The translations under genes and the position numbers were made by a program. The notes beneath the pieces are model-generated. The model did no database searches and was not told the DNA's origin. It was given only the letters and a program-made list of their open reading frames with translations. This document shows positions 43,467 through 51,881 of a stretch of DNA of 64,000 nt, piece by piece. Position 1 is the first letter of the stretch, and each line of letters starts with the position of its first letter. The DNA is from Chloroflexota bacterium (lineage in GTDB: Bacteria > Chloroflexota > Dehalococcoidia > Lucifugimonadales > UBA3495): contig JAPPMU010000015.1 in assembly GCA_028873965.1 (NCBI GenBank), forward strand, positions 38,947 to 102,946, given 5' to 3'.

Positions 43467-44759
43467 CTATTCGTCTTCCGATTCCGCTTCAGCGGCGGCT
43501 CGTCGCGAGCCGGAGCGGGCGAATGGACGCCGGAACAGCGCCGCCGGCGACCAGTTCCGCTCTCCGGAACCCTGGGGGCGCTCCTGGTCCGGCCGGTTCC
43601 GGTGCTTGACCGCCCATTGCAGCGCTCCCAAAACCGCGGAGAATTCCGGCTGTCGCAGCGATTCCGGCAATCCCGCGTACCAGAGCGGAACCCCCAGGCG
43701 CACCTCCATCCGCAAGCCGCGGGCGGCCATTTCCGCCAGTCCGGGCATGCGGCATACGCCGCCCGTCAACACGATCCCTCCCGGCGGCATCGAGCCAATC
43801 TCCGCCTTGTAGAGTTCCTCGCTGATCAGCTTGAGCATCTGGAGCGAACGCAGATACAGCGGCTCGCACAGCTCACGCCGCAGCATCATCCGCCTCGGCT
43901 GCACCTGGGTTGCCGGGATCAGCACCTCTTCGTTCGGCGCAACCGCGTTGGGAAGCGCGTGACCAAACTGGACCTTCAGGTCCTCCGCCATCTGGTAAGG
44001 AATGCGCATCGCCACCGCCAGATCGCGGGTCAACTGGTTGCCTCCCACCGGCACCACCGAAGAGAAAATCGGCGTACCTTCGCGGTAAACCGCCGTCTTG
44101 ATCGTTCCGGCTCCGATGTCAACGACCACCACGCCCATCTCCCGCTCGTCCGCGGTCAGCACCCCCTCGGCCGACGCCAACGGGTGGGCTATCATGCCCC
44201 CGACCCTGGCCCGGCACGACTGCAACGCGCGCGCCGTGTTGCCCAACGGCACCGACATACCGCGCACGATGTGGGCCTCCAACTGCAATTCGTTGGTGTC
44301 CAGCCCGGTCGGGTTGCGCACCCCGGTCATCCCATCCAGCCGGTATCGCATGGGGATCATGTGCAGTGTCTGCTCGCTGCGGTTGTCCAGTTGCAGTTCC
44401 AGGCTCCCGGAGGTGCTGCTCATCAGAGAGCGCAGCCGCTGCTCGGTGATCGTCACCACCTCTTCACCGCTTCCCAGCATTTCGGTTGAGTTGCTGCTTA
44501 CCAGATGGTCACCGTTGACCACCACGTAATACCGGTCCACGGGATTGCGGCCCACGAAACGCAGGCACTCCTCCATGCTCTCCTGCAGGCTGTTCTTGAC
44601 CTCGCCAAAATCGTCGATTACACCCTGCTGGACACCGTGGGACGGGGCCACCCCGGTACCCAGCGGCTTCAGTTCCCCTTCAGTACCGAGCCGAGCAACG
44701 ATGGAAATAATCTTGTTGGTGCCTATGTCAACTGCGGCGTACATCGATTCCTGTGGCAT
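43467..44759 (-). CDS. ftsA: Cell division protein FtsA
   Basis: A 430-residue actin-fold ATPase that tethers FtsZ to the membrane. The N-terminal YAAVDIGTNKIISIVARLG, the 1c domain region (NEL...AHIVRGM), the VVVDIGAGTIKTAVYREG phosphate loop and GGIVLTGGVCRMPGLAEMAA are present. The C-terminus is rich in Arg/Ala (FRRPFARSGSRRAAAEAE) and may form the membrane-binding helix. The ATG at 44759 is the conserved start; a frame continues 15 codons upstream. It follows rsmH directly, with no ftsI, ftsL, ftsQ, ftsW or mur genes in between. Confidence 0.95.
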   Translation of the reverse strand: MPQESMYAAVDIGTNKIISIVARLGTEGELKPLGTGVAPSHGVQQGVIDDFGEVKNSLQESMEECLRFVGRNPVDRYYVVVNGDHLVSSNSTEMLGSGEEVVTITEQRLRSLMSSTSGSLELQLDNRSEQTLHMIPMRYRLDGMTGVRNPTGLDTNELQLEAHIVRGMSVPLGNTARALQSCRARVGGMIAHPLASAEGVLTADEREMGVVVVDIGAGTIKTAVYREGTPIFSSVVPVGGNQLTRDLAVAMRIPYQMAEDLKVQFGHALPNAVAPNEEVLIPATQVQPRRMMLRRELCEPLYLRSLQMLKLISEELYKAEIGSMPPGGIVLTGGVCRMPGLAEMAARGLRMEVRLGVPLWYAGLPESLRQPEFSAVLGALQWAVKHRNRPDQERPQGSGERNWSPAALFRRPFARSGSRRAAAEAESEDE

Positions 44760-44825
44760 TGTGGCTTTACCTCGGTCACATGTGGTTATGGAAAAGGGGA
44801 CCAATGATGGTAGTTAAACGGCGGA

Positions 44826-45848
44826 TCAGATGCGTTCCACCGCCCTGAGACGCGCGCTCCTGCTGCGCGAGTTGTCGTCGGTTTCCGCGGCTGAGGGACG
44901 GACCACCCGTCGCCTGACGAAACGCACCGACGCCTCGTGCTCACACGCGCAGACGGGCAGTTCCGGCGGGCAGATGCACCGCGCCGCTTCCCGATCCATC
45001 CACCCCTTCACCAGCCTGTCCTCCAGGCTGTGGTAGCTGATGACCACCAGCCGCCCGCCCGGCTTCAGCAGCCCGGGAACAGCGTCCAGACCGACCTCGA
45101 GGTGCATCAACTCCTGGTTGACCGCTATGCGCAGCGCCTGGAACGTTCTCGTCGCCGGGTGCCGGCCCCCCCGACGCCCGCCCAGAGCTCGCGAGACCAC
45201 CGAAGCCAGTAGTCCCGTCGTGGTTATGGGTCGAGCCTCGACGATAGCCCGGGCAACGGCGCGGCTGCGGCGTTCTTCCCCGTATCGGTAAATCACGTCG
45301 GCCAGGTCCCGCTCGTCGGTATGGTTCAGCAGATCGGCGGCGGTGGACCCGACGGGGTCGTACCGCATGTCCAGTGGCTCGTCCCGTTGGAATGAGAACC
45401 CATATCCTTCGGCGTCAACCTGGCGCGAGGAAAACCCCAGGTCAAGCAACACGCCATCGACATGCTCGATCCCGGATTGCCGCGCCAGGTCGCCCATGTC
45501 GGCGTAGTTGCCGTGCACGATCCGCGCGCGGTCTCCATAGCCGGTCAGCCGGCGGCGAGCCGCATCCACGGAACGGGGGTCGCGATCTATCCCCAGGACA
45601 ACCCCGTTGGGTCCCGATGCGTCGAGGAGCGCCTCCGCATGTCCGCCCTCTCCAACCGTGCCGTCCAGGTAAACCTTGCCCGGGCTCACCGACAGCCATT
45701 CCACGGTCTCCGCGACCAGCACAGGAGTATGATGAACGGCCGCATCCCCGTCCGCGCGTGTTGAGAAGGCCAGAGTTGGCAATCCGCCCAGCACTGAACC
45801 AGCCGACACGGCAAACGGAGCCGGCATGTGCATTGCCGCCAGTGTCAT
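44826..45848 (-). CDS. rsmH: 16S rRNA (cytosine-1402-N4)-methyltransferase RsmH
   Basis: A 340-residue methyltransferase (MraW). The substrate loop HHTPVLVAETVEWL, SAM site VYLDGTVGEGGHAEALLD, and LLDLGFSSRQVDAEGYGFSFQRDEPLDMRYDP are diagnostic, with a VISYHSLEDRLVKGW C-terminal motif. It methylates N4 of C1402 in 16S rRNA. An N-terminal extension of about 35 residues precedes the conserved domain, so the real start may be later. First gene of the division-related run, followed by ftsA. Confidence 0.94.
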   Translation of the reverse strand: MTLAAMHMPAPFAVSAGSVLGGLPTLAFSTRADGDAAVHHTPVLVAETVEWLSVSPGKVYLDGTVGEGGHAEALLDASGPNGVVLGIDRDPRSVDAARRRLTGYGDRARIVHGNYADMGDLARQSGIEHVDGVLLDLGFSSRQVDAEGYGFSFQRDEPLDMRYDPVGSTAADLLNHTDERDLADVIYRYGEERRSRAVARAIVEARPITTTGLLASVVSRALGGRRGGRHPATRTFQALRIAVNQELMHLEVGLDAVPGLLKPGGRLVVISYHSLEDRLVKGWMDREAARCICPPELPVCACEHEASVRFVRRRVVRPSAAETDDNSRSRSARLRAVERI

Positions 45849-46206
45849 CGCTTACTCACTATGGATCCATACCCGCAGAGACGCGCGTAGCCTACGCTTG
45901 GTGTATGCGCCCCAACGTGACTGGGAATTTAACAAATGGGTTTGTGCCGATGCCTGTTTTAGGAAGTGCGAAATTAATCCAATTTTTTCAAAAAGTACAA
46001 ATTTTTCCGGGTATCACAGCAGACGGCCCACCCCTGAGAATCCCCGTAGCAGAGTAGCCGGCGGTTTACCCGCCCGACGTTGGGGCCACACTCCGGCTAC
46101 CCGCCATAGATTTTCCGCTCCCCAACCCAAATCGGCTGCGCTGCGCTGTGATACGATTCGATGCCGACACACTTCGTCAAGAGCCGCCCCGGCGAACCAA
46201 ATATCT
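45849..46206. other. Intergenic region, 358 bp, between divergent rsmH and membrane protein
   Basis: No convincing gene or known RNA. It has an A/T-rich stretch at 45970-46005 that stands out from the GC-rich surroundings, with TTGTAC and TTAATT at about the right distance for a minus-strand promoter of the rsmH operon. A frame on the plus strand is open through it up to the membrane protein, but its product there is low-complexity and lacks any ribosome site. Confidence 0.5.
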
Positions 46207-46812
46207 ATGGATAACGTCCCGTCATTCCTGTCCCACGTCCGGGGAGTAGAACTGCTCCCCGGCGAACACGTAGCCGCGTTCCTCGACGCGGAACAAGGCC
46301 TGACGCCGGAACCCACGCCCTCCGGCCGGCTCCTGGCGGCGACGAACCGCCGGATCATCGCGGTGACGGAGGAAGGACCCACCCGGGTTGTCCAGATGTT
46401 CGCCGCCGACACCGTGACCGCGGTCAGCGTGCGCAACGACGCCCGGCGCCGCCTCTCCTGGAAGCAATGGTCAACCCTTTTGGCGGGCGGCGTTGTGGCT
46501 TATTTCCTGCTGGCCTATTGGTTGGTGGACCGCCTGCCCAACGTGGTCATACCGGTCATCAACCTGCACGCCATGGCGGCCGTGTTGATGATCCTCATCG
46601 TGCTGCTGGGCTGGATCATCTGGCGCAGCCTGACCGACTCCGGCGGCAGCATGGTGCGCATCGACGGATACAACTGGAACGTCGAGGCGCCTTGCACCGC
46701 CGGCAACGCTGACCTCATAGCCTTCGCTGGCATTGTCCTCCGGTCGCGGTCGCCATCCGCTCCGGGCCCGGAACAACCAACGGTCCGCGAGGTCAGCGCG
46801 GCGGAGACCTGA
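46207..46812 (+). CDS. Predicted membrane protein with two transmembrane helices
   Basis: A 201-residue protein not recognised by function. N-terminal cytoplasmic part (residues 1-85) with LLAATNRRIIAVTEEG, similar in style to PH-like bPH2 domains that begin with ...E...a.f.....tp.GrLlaTnrRii. Then two hydrophobic segments (LLAGGVVAYFLLAYWLV and AAVLMILIVLLGWIIW) and a C-terminal region after GGSMVRIDGYNW. Start is ATG at 46207; the frame is open further upstream but not translated by any sensible site. Divergent from rsmH and convergent with tsaD. Confidence 0.65.
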   Translation: MDNVPSFLSHVRGVELLPGEHVAAFLDAEQGLTPEPTPSGRLLAATNRRIIAVTEEGPTRVVQMFAADTVTAVSVRNDARRRLSWKQWSTLLAGGVVAYFLLAYWLVDRLPNVVIPVINLHAMAAVLMILIVLLGWIIWRSLTDSGGSMVRIDGYNWNVEAPCTAGNADLIAFAGIVLRSRSPSAPGPEQPTVREVSAAET

Positions 46813-46827
46813 AGCGGGGATATTGAG

Positions 46828-47901
46828 CTACGCCGGCACGCCAAAGGGCAGCGACGGATCCACGTCCAGCGCCAGGTCCGCAACCTCCCCCCGCTGCATC
46901 TGGTAGAACGCCCCCGCCGCGATCATCGCGCCGTTGTCGGTGCACAGCACCGGGGCCGGTATGACCGCCGGCACCGGCGACTCCGCCAGCACCTTTTGCC
47001 GCAAGCGGGCGTTTGCCGTCACGCCCCCTCCCAGCACCAGCCCGCGGGCTTTGTACTGATCTGCCATTTCCAACAGCTTGGCGGTCATCACGTCCACCAG
47101 CGACTCCTGAAACTGATACGCCAGGTTTGCTACCAGCCGGTCAACATCAGCGCCCGCTTCCTCGAGGTGAGGATACAGGCCCACGTCCTGGGCCCGGTGC
47201 AGCAGCGCCGTCTTCACCCCGCTGAAACTGAAATCGAACGTGTCGCGCATCCATGCCCGCGGCAGCGGCGCCGCGGCCGACGCGAAGGGCTCACCGTCCT
47301 CGGAGAAGTCCGCCAGCGACTCTGCGGCCTTTTGGATCTCCGGTCCCCCTGGAAACCCCAGCCCCAGGACTCGCGCTGCCTTGTCGAAAGCCTCGCCCGC
47401 CGCGTCGTCTCGAGTCCGTCCCACCAGGCGATAGTCCCCGTGCCCTTGCATCAGGATGAGGTCCGTGTGGCCCCCTGACGCCACCAGGCAGGCCAGCGGG
47501 AACCCGGGTTCCTCCGCAGGTGAAGCATCGTTAGGAACCAGCCACGCCGCATAGACATGGCCCTCCAGGTGATTGACTCCCACCAGCGGAACATCCAGGG
47601 TCAGCGCCAGCGATTTTGCGGTGTTGACCCCGCTGATGAGTGCCCCGGCTAAACCCGGCCCATGGGTAACCGCCACCGCGTCGATGTCTTCCAGCGTCAC
47701 GCCGGCATCGGCCAGCGCCCGGCGCAGGGTCGGTTCCATGTCGCGGATGTGCTGCCGCGACGCCAGTTCGGGCACAACCCCGCCGTGGGCAGCGTGCAGC
47801 GCCGCCTGGGAAGCTATGGCATTGGCACGCAGACCTCTGCCGTCCTCAACGATTCCCACCGCAGTTTCGTCGCATGACGTCTCAATGCCCAGAATCAACA
47901 T
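46828..47901 (-). CDS. tsaD: tRNA N6-threonylcarbamoyladenosine transferase TsaD
   Basis: A 357-residue ASKHA-fold enzyme that transfers the threonylcarbamoyl group to A37 of ANN-decoding tRNAs. LILGIETSCDETAVGIVED at the start, the metal-binding His111 and His115 in VNHLEGHVYAAW, and LACLVASGGHTDLILM with the C-terminal GGGVTANARLR are all typical. Length normal. Partner genes tsaB and tsaE are not here. Confidence 0.96.
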   Translation of the reverse strand: MLILGIETSCDETAVGIVEDGRGLRANAIASQAALHAAHGGVVPELASRQHIRDMEPTLRRALADAGVTLEDIDAVAVTHGPGLAGALISGVNTAKSLALTLDVPLVGVNHLEGHVYAAWLVPNDASPAEEPGFPLACLVASGGHTDLILMQGHGDYRLVGRTRDDAAGEAFDKAARVLGLGFPGGPEIQKAAESLADFSEDGEPFASAAAPLPRAWMRDTFDFSFSGVKTALLHRAQDVGLYPHLEEAGADVDRLVANLAYQFQESLVDVMTAKLLEMADQYKARGLVLGGGVTANARLRQKVLAESPVPAVIPAPVLCTDNGAMIAAGAFYQMQRGEVADLALDVDPSLPFGVPA

Positions 47902-47989
47902 GGCTCGTCCGTTCCCGAATGAATGCGCCGCATCATTATATCAACCGCCAATCCGGCGCCCAGTTGGCTTTGCGCGTCATTTCGGGCGA

Positions 47990-47998
47990 TGCTATCCT
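47990..47998 (+). promoter_or_regulatory. Candidate extended -10 promoter (TGC-TATCCT)
   Basis: TGC followed by TATCCT, 82 bases before the CNNM-type transporter gene, in the gap divergent to tsaD. No -35 box evident. Confidence 0.35.
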
Positions 47999-48079
47999 AC
48001 CGATTGATAATCTAAATCAGGCGAGACCCGCCCGCTGGACCAATGCTTCAGCAGGTTTGCCAGGAGGAATAGAAACCAG

Positions 48080-49459
48080 ATGATGGACATCGCGCCCGAC
48101 GGTTTATCCATTGGGGCCGTCTTGTTGCAGGTGGGGGAAACCTCCGGCGGATTATCCATGCCCTGGAGTTTGCAGCTGTCACTGCTGGCGCTCAGTTTCC
48201 TGGGAGTAATGTTTTTCACCAGCGCTGAGGCGGCATTGGTGGCGGTCAACAAGATCCGGATCCAGTACCTGGCCGGCCAGGGCAACGCCGCCGCCCGCGC
48301 TGTGAACCACGTCCTGTCGCAGCACGAAAAGTTCTTCGCCACCATTCTCCTGAGCCAGAACGCCTTCACCATCTTCGCCACGGCACTGGGCACCGCCCTG
48401 GCTGCTGATCTGCTTCAGGACGCCGGCTCGGCGGCGTTGCTAACCACCCTGATCCTGACGGTGACGATCTCCATCTTCGGCGAGATCACGCCCAAAACTC
48501 TGGCGGCAACCTACTCGGAGCGTTGGTCCCTGGCAGCGGCCTATCCCGTTCGCTGGATGATGCTGCTGAGCACTCCGTTCATCTACCTCTTCACCGTGGT
48601 CCCGCGCCTCATCTACAAGGCCCTGGGGACCTCATCCGACAGCTGGCAAACCACTTTCACCGAAGGCGAGCTGCGGATGATGATCGACCTATCCAGCCAG
48701 CAGGGAGCGGTTGAATCGGACGAGGCCGAGCGCCTGCACCGGGTATTCAACTTCCGTGACCGCCGCCTCAGCGAGATAATGACGCCGCGCACGGAGATCG
48801 TCTGGATCGAAAAAGACACCACCCTCGACGAATTCCTGACCCTCTACGCCGAGCACAGCCACACCCGGTTCCCCGTTTTCGAGGGCAGCCAGGAGACCGT
48901 CCTGGGCGTGCTTTCAAACAAGGAGGTGCTGATTGCTCAGGGTCGCGGCGAAATCGGTCCTGGTGATGCCGTCACTGAGACCATGCGCCCGGTTGACTTC
49001 ATCCCCGAGACCGTCACCGTGTCCGACGCCTTCGATGCCATGCAGGAAAAGCGACTTTCCATGATGCTGGTGACCAACGAATACGGCGGCATCGCCGGCC
49101 TGGTCACGATGAAGCAACTGGTGGGCGTCATAGTCGGCACCGTCGTGGACGACGACCCCCCGGCCATAACCGCCGACCGCGGCATCGCCCAGCAGCCCGA
49201 CGGGGCTTATCTCCTGGACGGCGGCATGACCATTATCGAAATCAACGACCGCCTCCATTCCAGCGGCATCGAGGTACCCGAGGGCGACTACCAGACCATC
49301 GCCGGCCTGGTGCTCCACGAACTGGGCGAAATTCCCGGAGAAAACGACACGGTCAAGACCGGCAACCTGGAAATCATTGTCACCGACATGGCGGGCGCCC
49401 GCGTGAACCGGGTGCGCCTGAAGGTGGTCGATCCCCCACCCGAGGGCCTGACCGAATGA
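48080..49459 (+). CDS. CNNM/CorC-like hemolysin family transporter
   Basis: A 459-residue membrane protein with an N-terminal DUF21 domain (about four hydrophobic segments, residues 25-200; FFTSAEAALVAVNKIRIQ and SIFGEITPKTLA are typical), a pair of CBS domains (VMTPRTEIVWIEKDTTLDEFLTLY-type through ITADR...) and a C-terminal CorC/HlyC domain. Family members carry magnesium or cobalt. AGGAGGAATAGAAACCAG precedes the ATG pair. It is followed by a histidine phosphatase gene with ATGA overlap. Confidence 0.9.
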   Translation: MMDIAPDGLSIGAVLLQVGETSGGLSMPWSLQLSLLALSFLGVMFFTSAEAALVAVNKIRIQYLAGQGNAAARAVNHVLSQHEKFFATILLSQNAFTIFATALGTALAADLLQDAGSAALLTTLILTVTISIFGEITPKTLAATYSERWSLAAAYPVRWMMLLSTPFIYLFTVVPRLIYKALGTSSDSWQTTFTEGELRMMIDLSSQQGAVESDEAERLHRVFNFRDRRLSEIMTPRTEIVWIEKDTTLDEFLTLYAEHSHTRFPVFEGSQETVLGVLSNKEVLIAQGRGEIGPGDAVTETMRPVDFIPETVTVSDAFDAMQEKRLSMMLVTNEYGGIAGLVTMKQLVGVIVGTVVDDDPPAITADRGIAQQPDGAYLLDGGMTIIEINDRLHSSGIEVPEGDYQTIAGLVLHELGEIPGENDTVKTGNLEIIVTDMAGARVNRVRLKVVDPPPEGLTE

Positions 49460-50082
49460 GGCTGCACCTGGTCCGCCACGGCGAGACCGACATCAATGCG
49501 TCGGGTCGCCTGCAAGGCACTACCAACTCGACTCTCACGCCCCGGGGACAGGCCCAGGCCCGTGAACTGGCGGTGGCCAGTCTCACGTGGGATCCGGTGG
49601 CCGTGTACTCCAGTCCGCTGCAACGGGCCCGTGGCGTCGCCGGCGCCATCGCCAACCTGTCCGGTCTGTCGGTAACCGACGAACCCCGCATCATCGAGAT
49701 GGACATGGGAGATCTGGAGGGTGTTACCGTCCAGGAGATGCGCGACGGCTGGCCCGATCTGTACCAGGGGTGGCGCCGCGACGCCAGCAGCGTCACCATG
49801 CCCGGCGGCGAATCCCTGGGCGACGTTCAACTCCGCGCCATGGCGGCTATAAATGAACTGGACGAGCGTTACGACGCCGACGACACCGTCATCGCAGTCA
49901 CCCACAATTTCACCATTCGTTGCATCGTCGCCGCCGTCATTGACCTCCCCCTCGCCAACATCAATCACATGGACCTGTCCCTGGGCAGTCGCACCACCAT
50001 TACCTCCGGACGGCGTGGACGCCGCCTAGCCGCGTACAACGCCGTCGACCATCTGAGTGCCGCCAACCGCACTGGCTACTAG
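49456..50082 (+). CDS. Histidine phosphatase family protein
   Basis: A 208-residue phosphoglycerate-mutase-like phosphatase. The active-site His is in LHLVRHGETDINASGRLQGTTN, with SPLQRARG and the second His in VTHNFTIRCIV. The C-terminal tail (GRRGRRLAAYN) completes the fold. Substrate could be a phosphosugar, a phosphoprotein or alpha-ribazole phosphate; not decidable. It overlaps the end of the transporter gene (ATGA). Confidence 0.9.
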   Translation: MRLHLVRHGETDINASGRLQGTTNSTLTPRGQAQARELAVASLTWDPVAVYSSPLQRARGVAGAIANLSGLSVTDEPRIIEMDMGDLEGVTVQEMRDGWPDLYQGWRRDASSVTMPGGESLGDVQLRAMAAINELDERYDADDTVIAVTHNFTIRCIVAAVIDLPLANINHMDLSLGSRTTITSGRRGRRLAAYNAVDHLSAANRTGY

Positions 50083-50140
50083 AACGGGACGCCCCTTGGG
50101 CCGAAACAAACGCCGAAACGACCGAGGATTCTGGCCGGCC

Positions 50141-51640
50141 ATGCGGTTGTACACCACGGCGATAACCACCGCACGGCGAGCCGGGCTTGGGCCGGATGAC
50201 GTGGTGGTCGCCGGCGTATCCGGCGGCCCCGATTCCTGTACTCTGATGCGAGTGCTCAGGACAGCTGCCGGGGACACACGCTTCGGGTTCGCCGTGCAGC
50301 CCGCCCATCTCATGCACGACTTCCGCGGGCAGGAAACTCGGGACGACGCCGATTTCGTGCGGCGCAGGTGGCCTGAGTGCATTATTGAGGAGGTCGACGT
50401 CGCAGCCTACCAGCGGGAGCACGGTATCAGCTCATTCGAGCAGGCGGCCCGTGACCTCCGCTACGACTTTCTGGCCCGGGTGGCCCGGCAGGTGGGCGCC
50501 CGGTTGGTCGCCGTGGGCCACACCGCCGACGACCTGGCTGAGACCGTGTTGCTCCACGTGGCCCGCGGCAGCGGCTTGCACGGCCTGCGCGGCATGAGCG
50601 AACTCGACCCGTGGCCGTACCCGACCTCGCGTAACCGCGACGATCCATCTGAGACACCTTTGAAAGTCTGGCGGCCTCTCATTGAGCTGACCAGGCGCCA
50701 CACCATTGCTTACTGCCGGAACTACGGCATCGATTACCGGGACGATAGCACCAACTACATGCGCGACTTCGCCCGCAATCGCGTTCGCCTGGACCTCATG
50801 CCTGCCCTGAAAGAGCAGTTGAACCCGCGGATCGCCGACGCTCTCGGCCGGCTTTCCCGCACCGCGGCGGCGCAGGTTGACTACATGGAGCAGCAGGCCG
50901 ATCTCCTTTGGCCGCAGGTAGCGCTCGAACCCGCGGCCGATGCCGGCATCCTGCGTCTGGACCGCGCGGGTCTCGCCGAAGCGCACCCGGCTCTCCGGCA
51001 CATCATTTTGCGGCGCGCCTGGGTCACCGTAACCGGGCACGAACACCGCCTCACCGAGCGACACTTGGCGGCCATGGCCGATGCCGCGTCGAACCCGGGT
51101 TCGGGCAAAATCATCCAACTGCCCCGGGGGTTCCGATTCGTCGTGGACACCCGGTTAGCCACTCTGAACGGTCCCGACGCTGCCGACGACTGCCCGTATC
51201 CCGAGCCGGTACGCGAGCTCCGGCTCACCTTGCCATGGGGACCCATCGCCGTCGCCGTGACCCGGCGCGACGGTTGGGAGGTCACCGCCGAGTCGGTACG
51301 GGTCCAACCCGGAACTGCTCTGGACACGGGAAACTCGCTGGCCGCCTACCTCTCCTCCGAAGCCCTGGCGGAGGGCGCAACCGTGCGAACCTGGCAACCC
51401 GGCGACCGCATGCAACCGTTGGGTATGAGCGGTACCCGCAAGTTGCAGGACATCTTCACCGACGCCCGGATCCCTCGGCATTGGCGCGAGCGGATACCCC
51501 TGGTCGTCACGCCCCGGGGCATCGCCTGGATCGTCGGCAGCCGGATCGCCGATTGGGCCGCCGTGCGCCCGGAAGCGAGTGAGGTTGCTGCTACTTTCAT
51601 CCGGTTCGATCCCCAACCCCCCGGCGCAGATTCCTCCTGA
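50141..51640 (+). CDS. tilS: tRNA(Ile)-lysidine synthase TilS
   Basis: A 499-residue protein (start at 50141; a GTG at 50057 would add 28 residues and overlap the upstream gene by 26 bp). N-terminal PP-loop domain with GVSGGPDSCTLMRVL, FEQAARDLRYDFLARVA, AVGHTADDLAETVLLHVARGSG and DDSTNYMRDFARNRVRLDLMP; C-terminal TilS domains with the TVRTWQPGDRMQPLGMSGTRKLQDIFTDARIPRHWR block. TilS converts the wobble C of tRNA-Ile(CAU) to lysidine so it reads AUA. Complete and probably essential. Confidence 0.92.
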   Translation: MRLYTTAITTARRAGLGPDDVVVAGVSGGPDSCTLMRVLRTAAGDTRFGFAVQPAHLMHDFRGQETRDDADFVRRRWPECIIEEVDVAAYQREHGISSFEQAARDLRYDFLARVARQVGARLVAVGHTADDLAETVLLHVARGSGLHGLRGMSELDPWPYPTSRNRDDPSETPLKVWRPLIELTRRHTIAYCRNYGIDYRDDSTNYMRDFARNRVRLDLMPALKEQLNPRIADALGRLSRTAAAQVDYMEQQADLLWPQVALEPAADAGILRLDRAGLAEAHPALRHIILRRAWVTVTGHEHRLTERHLAAMADAASNPGSGKIIQLPRGFRFVVDTRLATLNGPDAADDCPYPEPVRELRLTLPWGPIAVAVTRRDGWEVTAESVRVQPGTALDTGNSLAAYLSSEALAEGATVRTWQPGDRMQPLGMSGTRKLQDIFTDARIPRHWRERIPLVVTPRGIAWIVGSRIADWAAVRPEASEVAATFIRFDPQPPGADSS

Positions 51641-51755
51641 TGTGCGCCGGCAAACCGGCGCTGGCCTCGGGTTTGACGTGGAGACCACCGCTGCCGGGGT
51701 ATGGGTCCGTGTTGCGCGGTGCGTGATCTCCCTGGATTTGATCCTGCATTCCGGG

Positions 51756-51782
51756 GTTCGACGAAATTGCTATTGTGTAAAA
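51756..51782 (+). promoter_or_regulatory. Weak candidate promoter before the accDA leader
   Basis: TTCGAC at 51756-51761 and TAAAAT at 51777-51782 are 15 bases apart. If used, transcription would begin near 51789 and run into the terminator-like hairpin after about 65 bases. Confidence 0.3.
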
Positions 51783-51814
51783 TAGGGATGTAACTGGAAC
51801 GTCCTTAGAGCGTG

Positions 51815-51857
51815 CAAAAGCCGACTGGATTCGTCCGCGTACCGGCGTCGGCTTTTT
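51815..51857 (+). terminator. Intrinsic-terminator-like hairpin directly before accDA
   Basis: Perfect ten-base arms AAAAGCCGAC (51815-51824) and GTCGGCTTTT (51846-51855), 21-base loop, and a run of six T (51852-51857). It ends 24 bases before the GTG start codon of accDA, leaving no space for a promoter in between, so accDA is expressed only by read-through or controlled termination. Confidence 0.75.
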
Positions 51858-51881
51858 TCGGCAACTAAAGGAGGGGTTTAG

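Noticed and set aside
51745-51775. GGGGTTCGAC as a possible tRNA T-arm
   Set aside because: The 3' side does not pair (GAAATTGC) and no anticodon or acceptor stem fits upstream.
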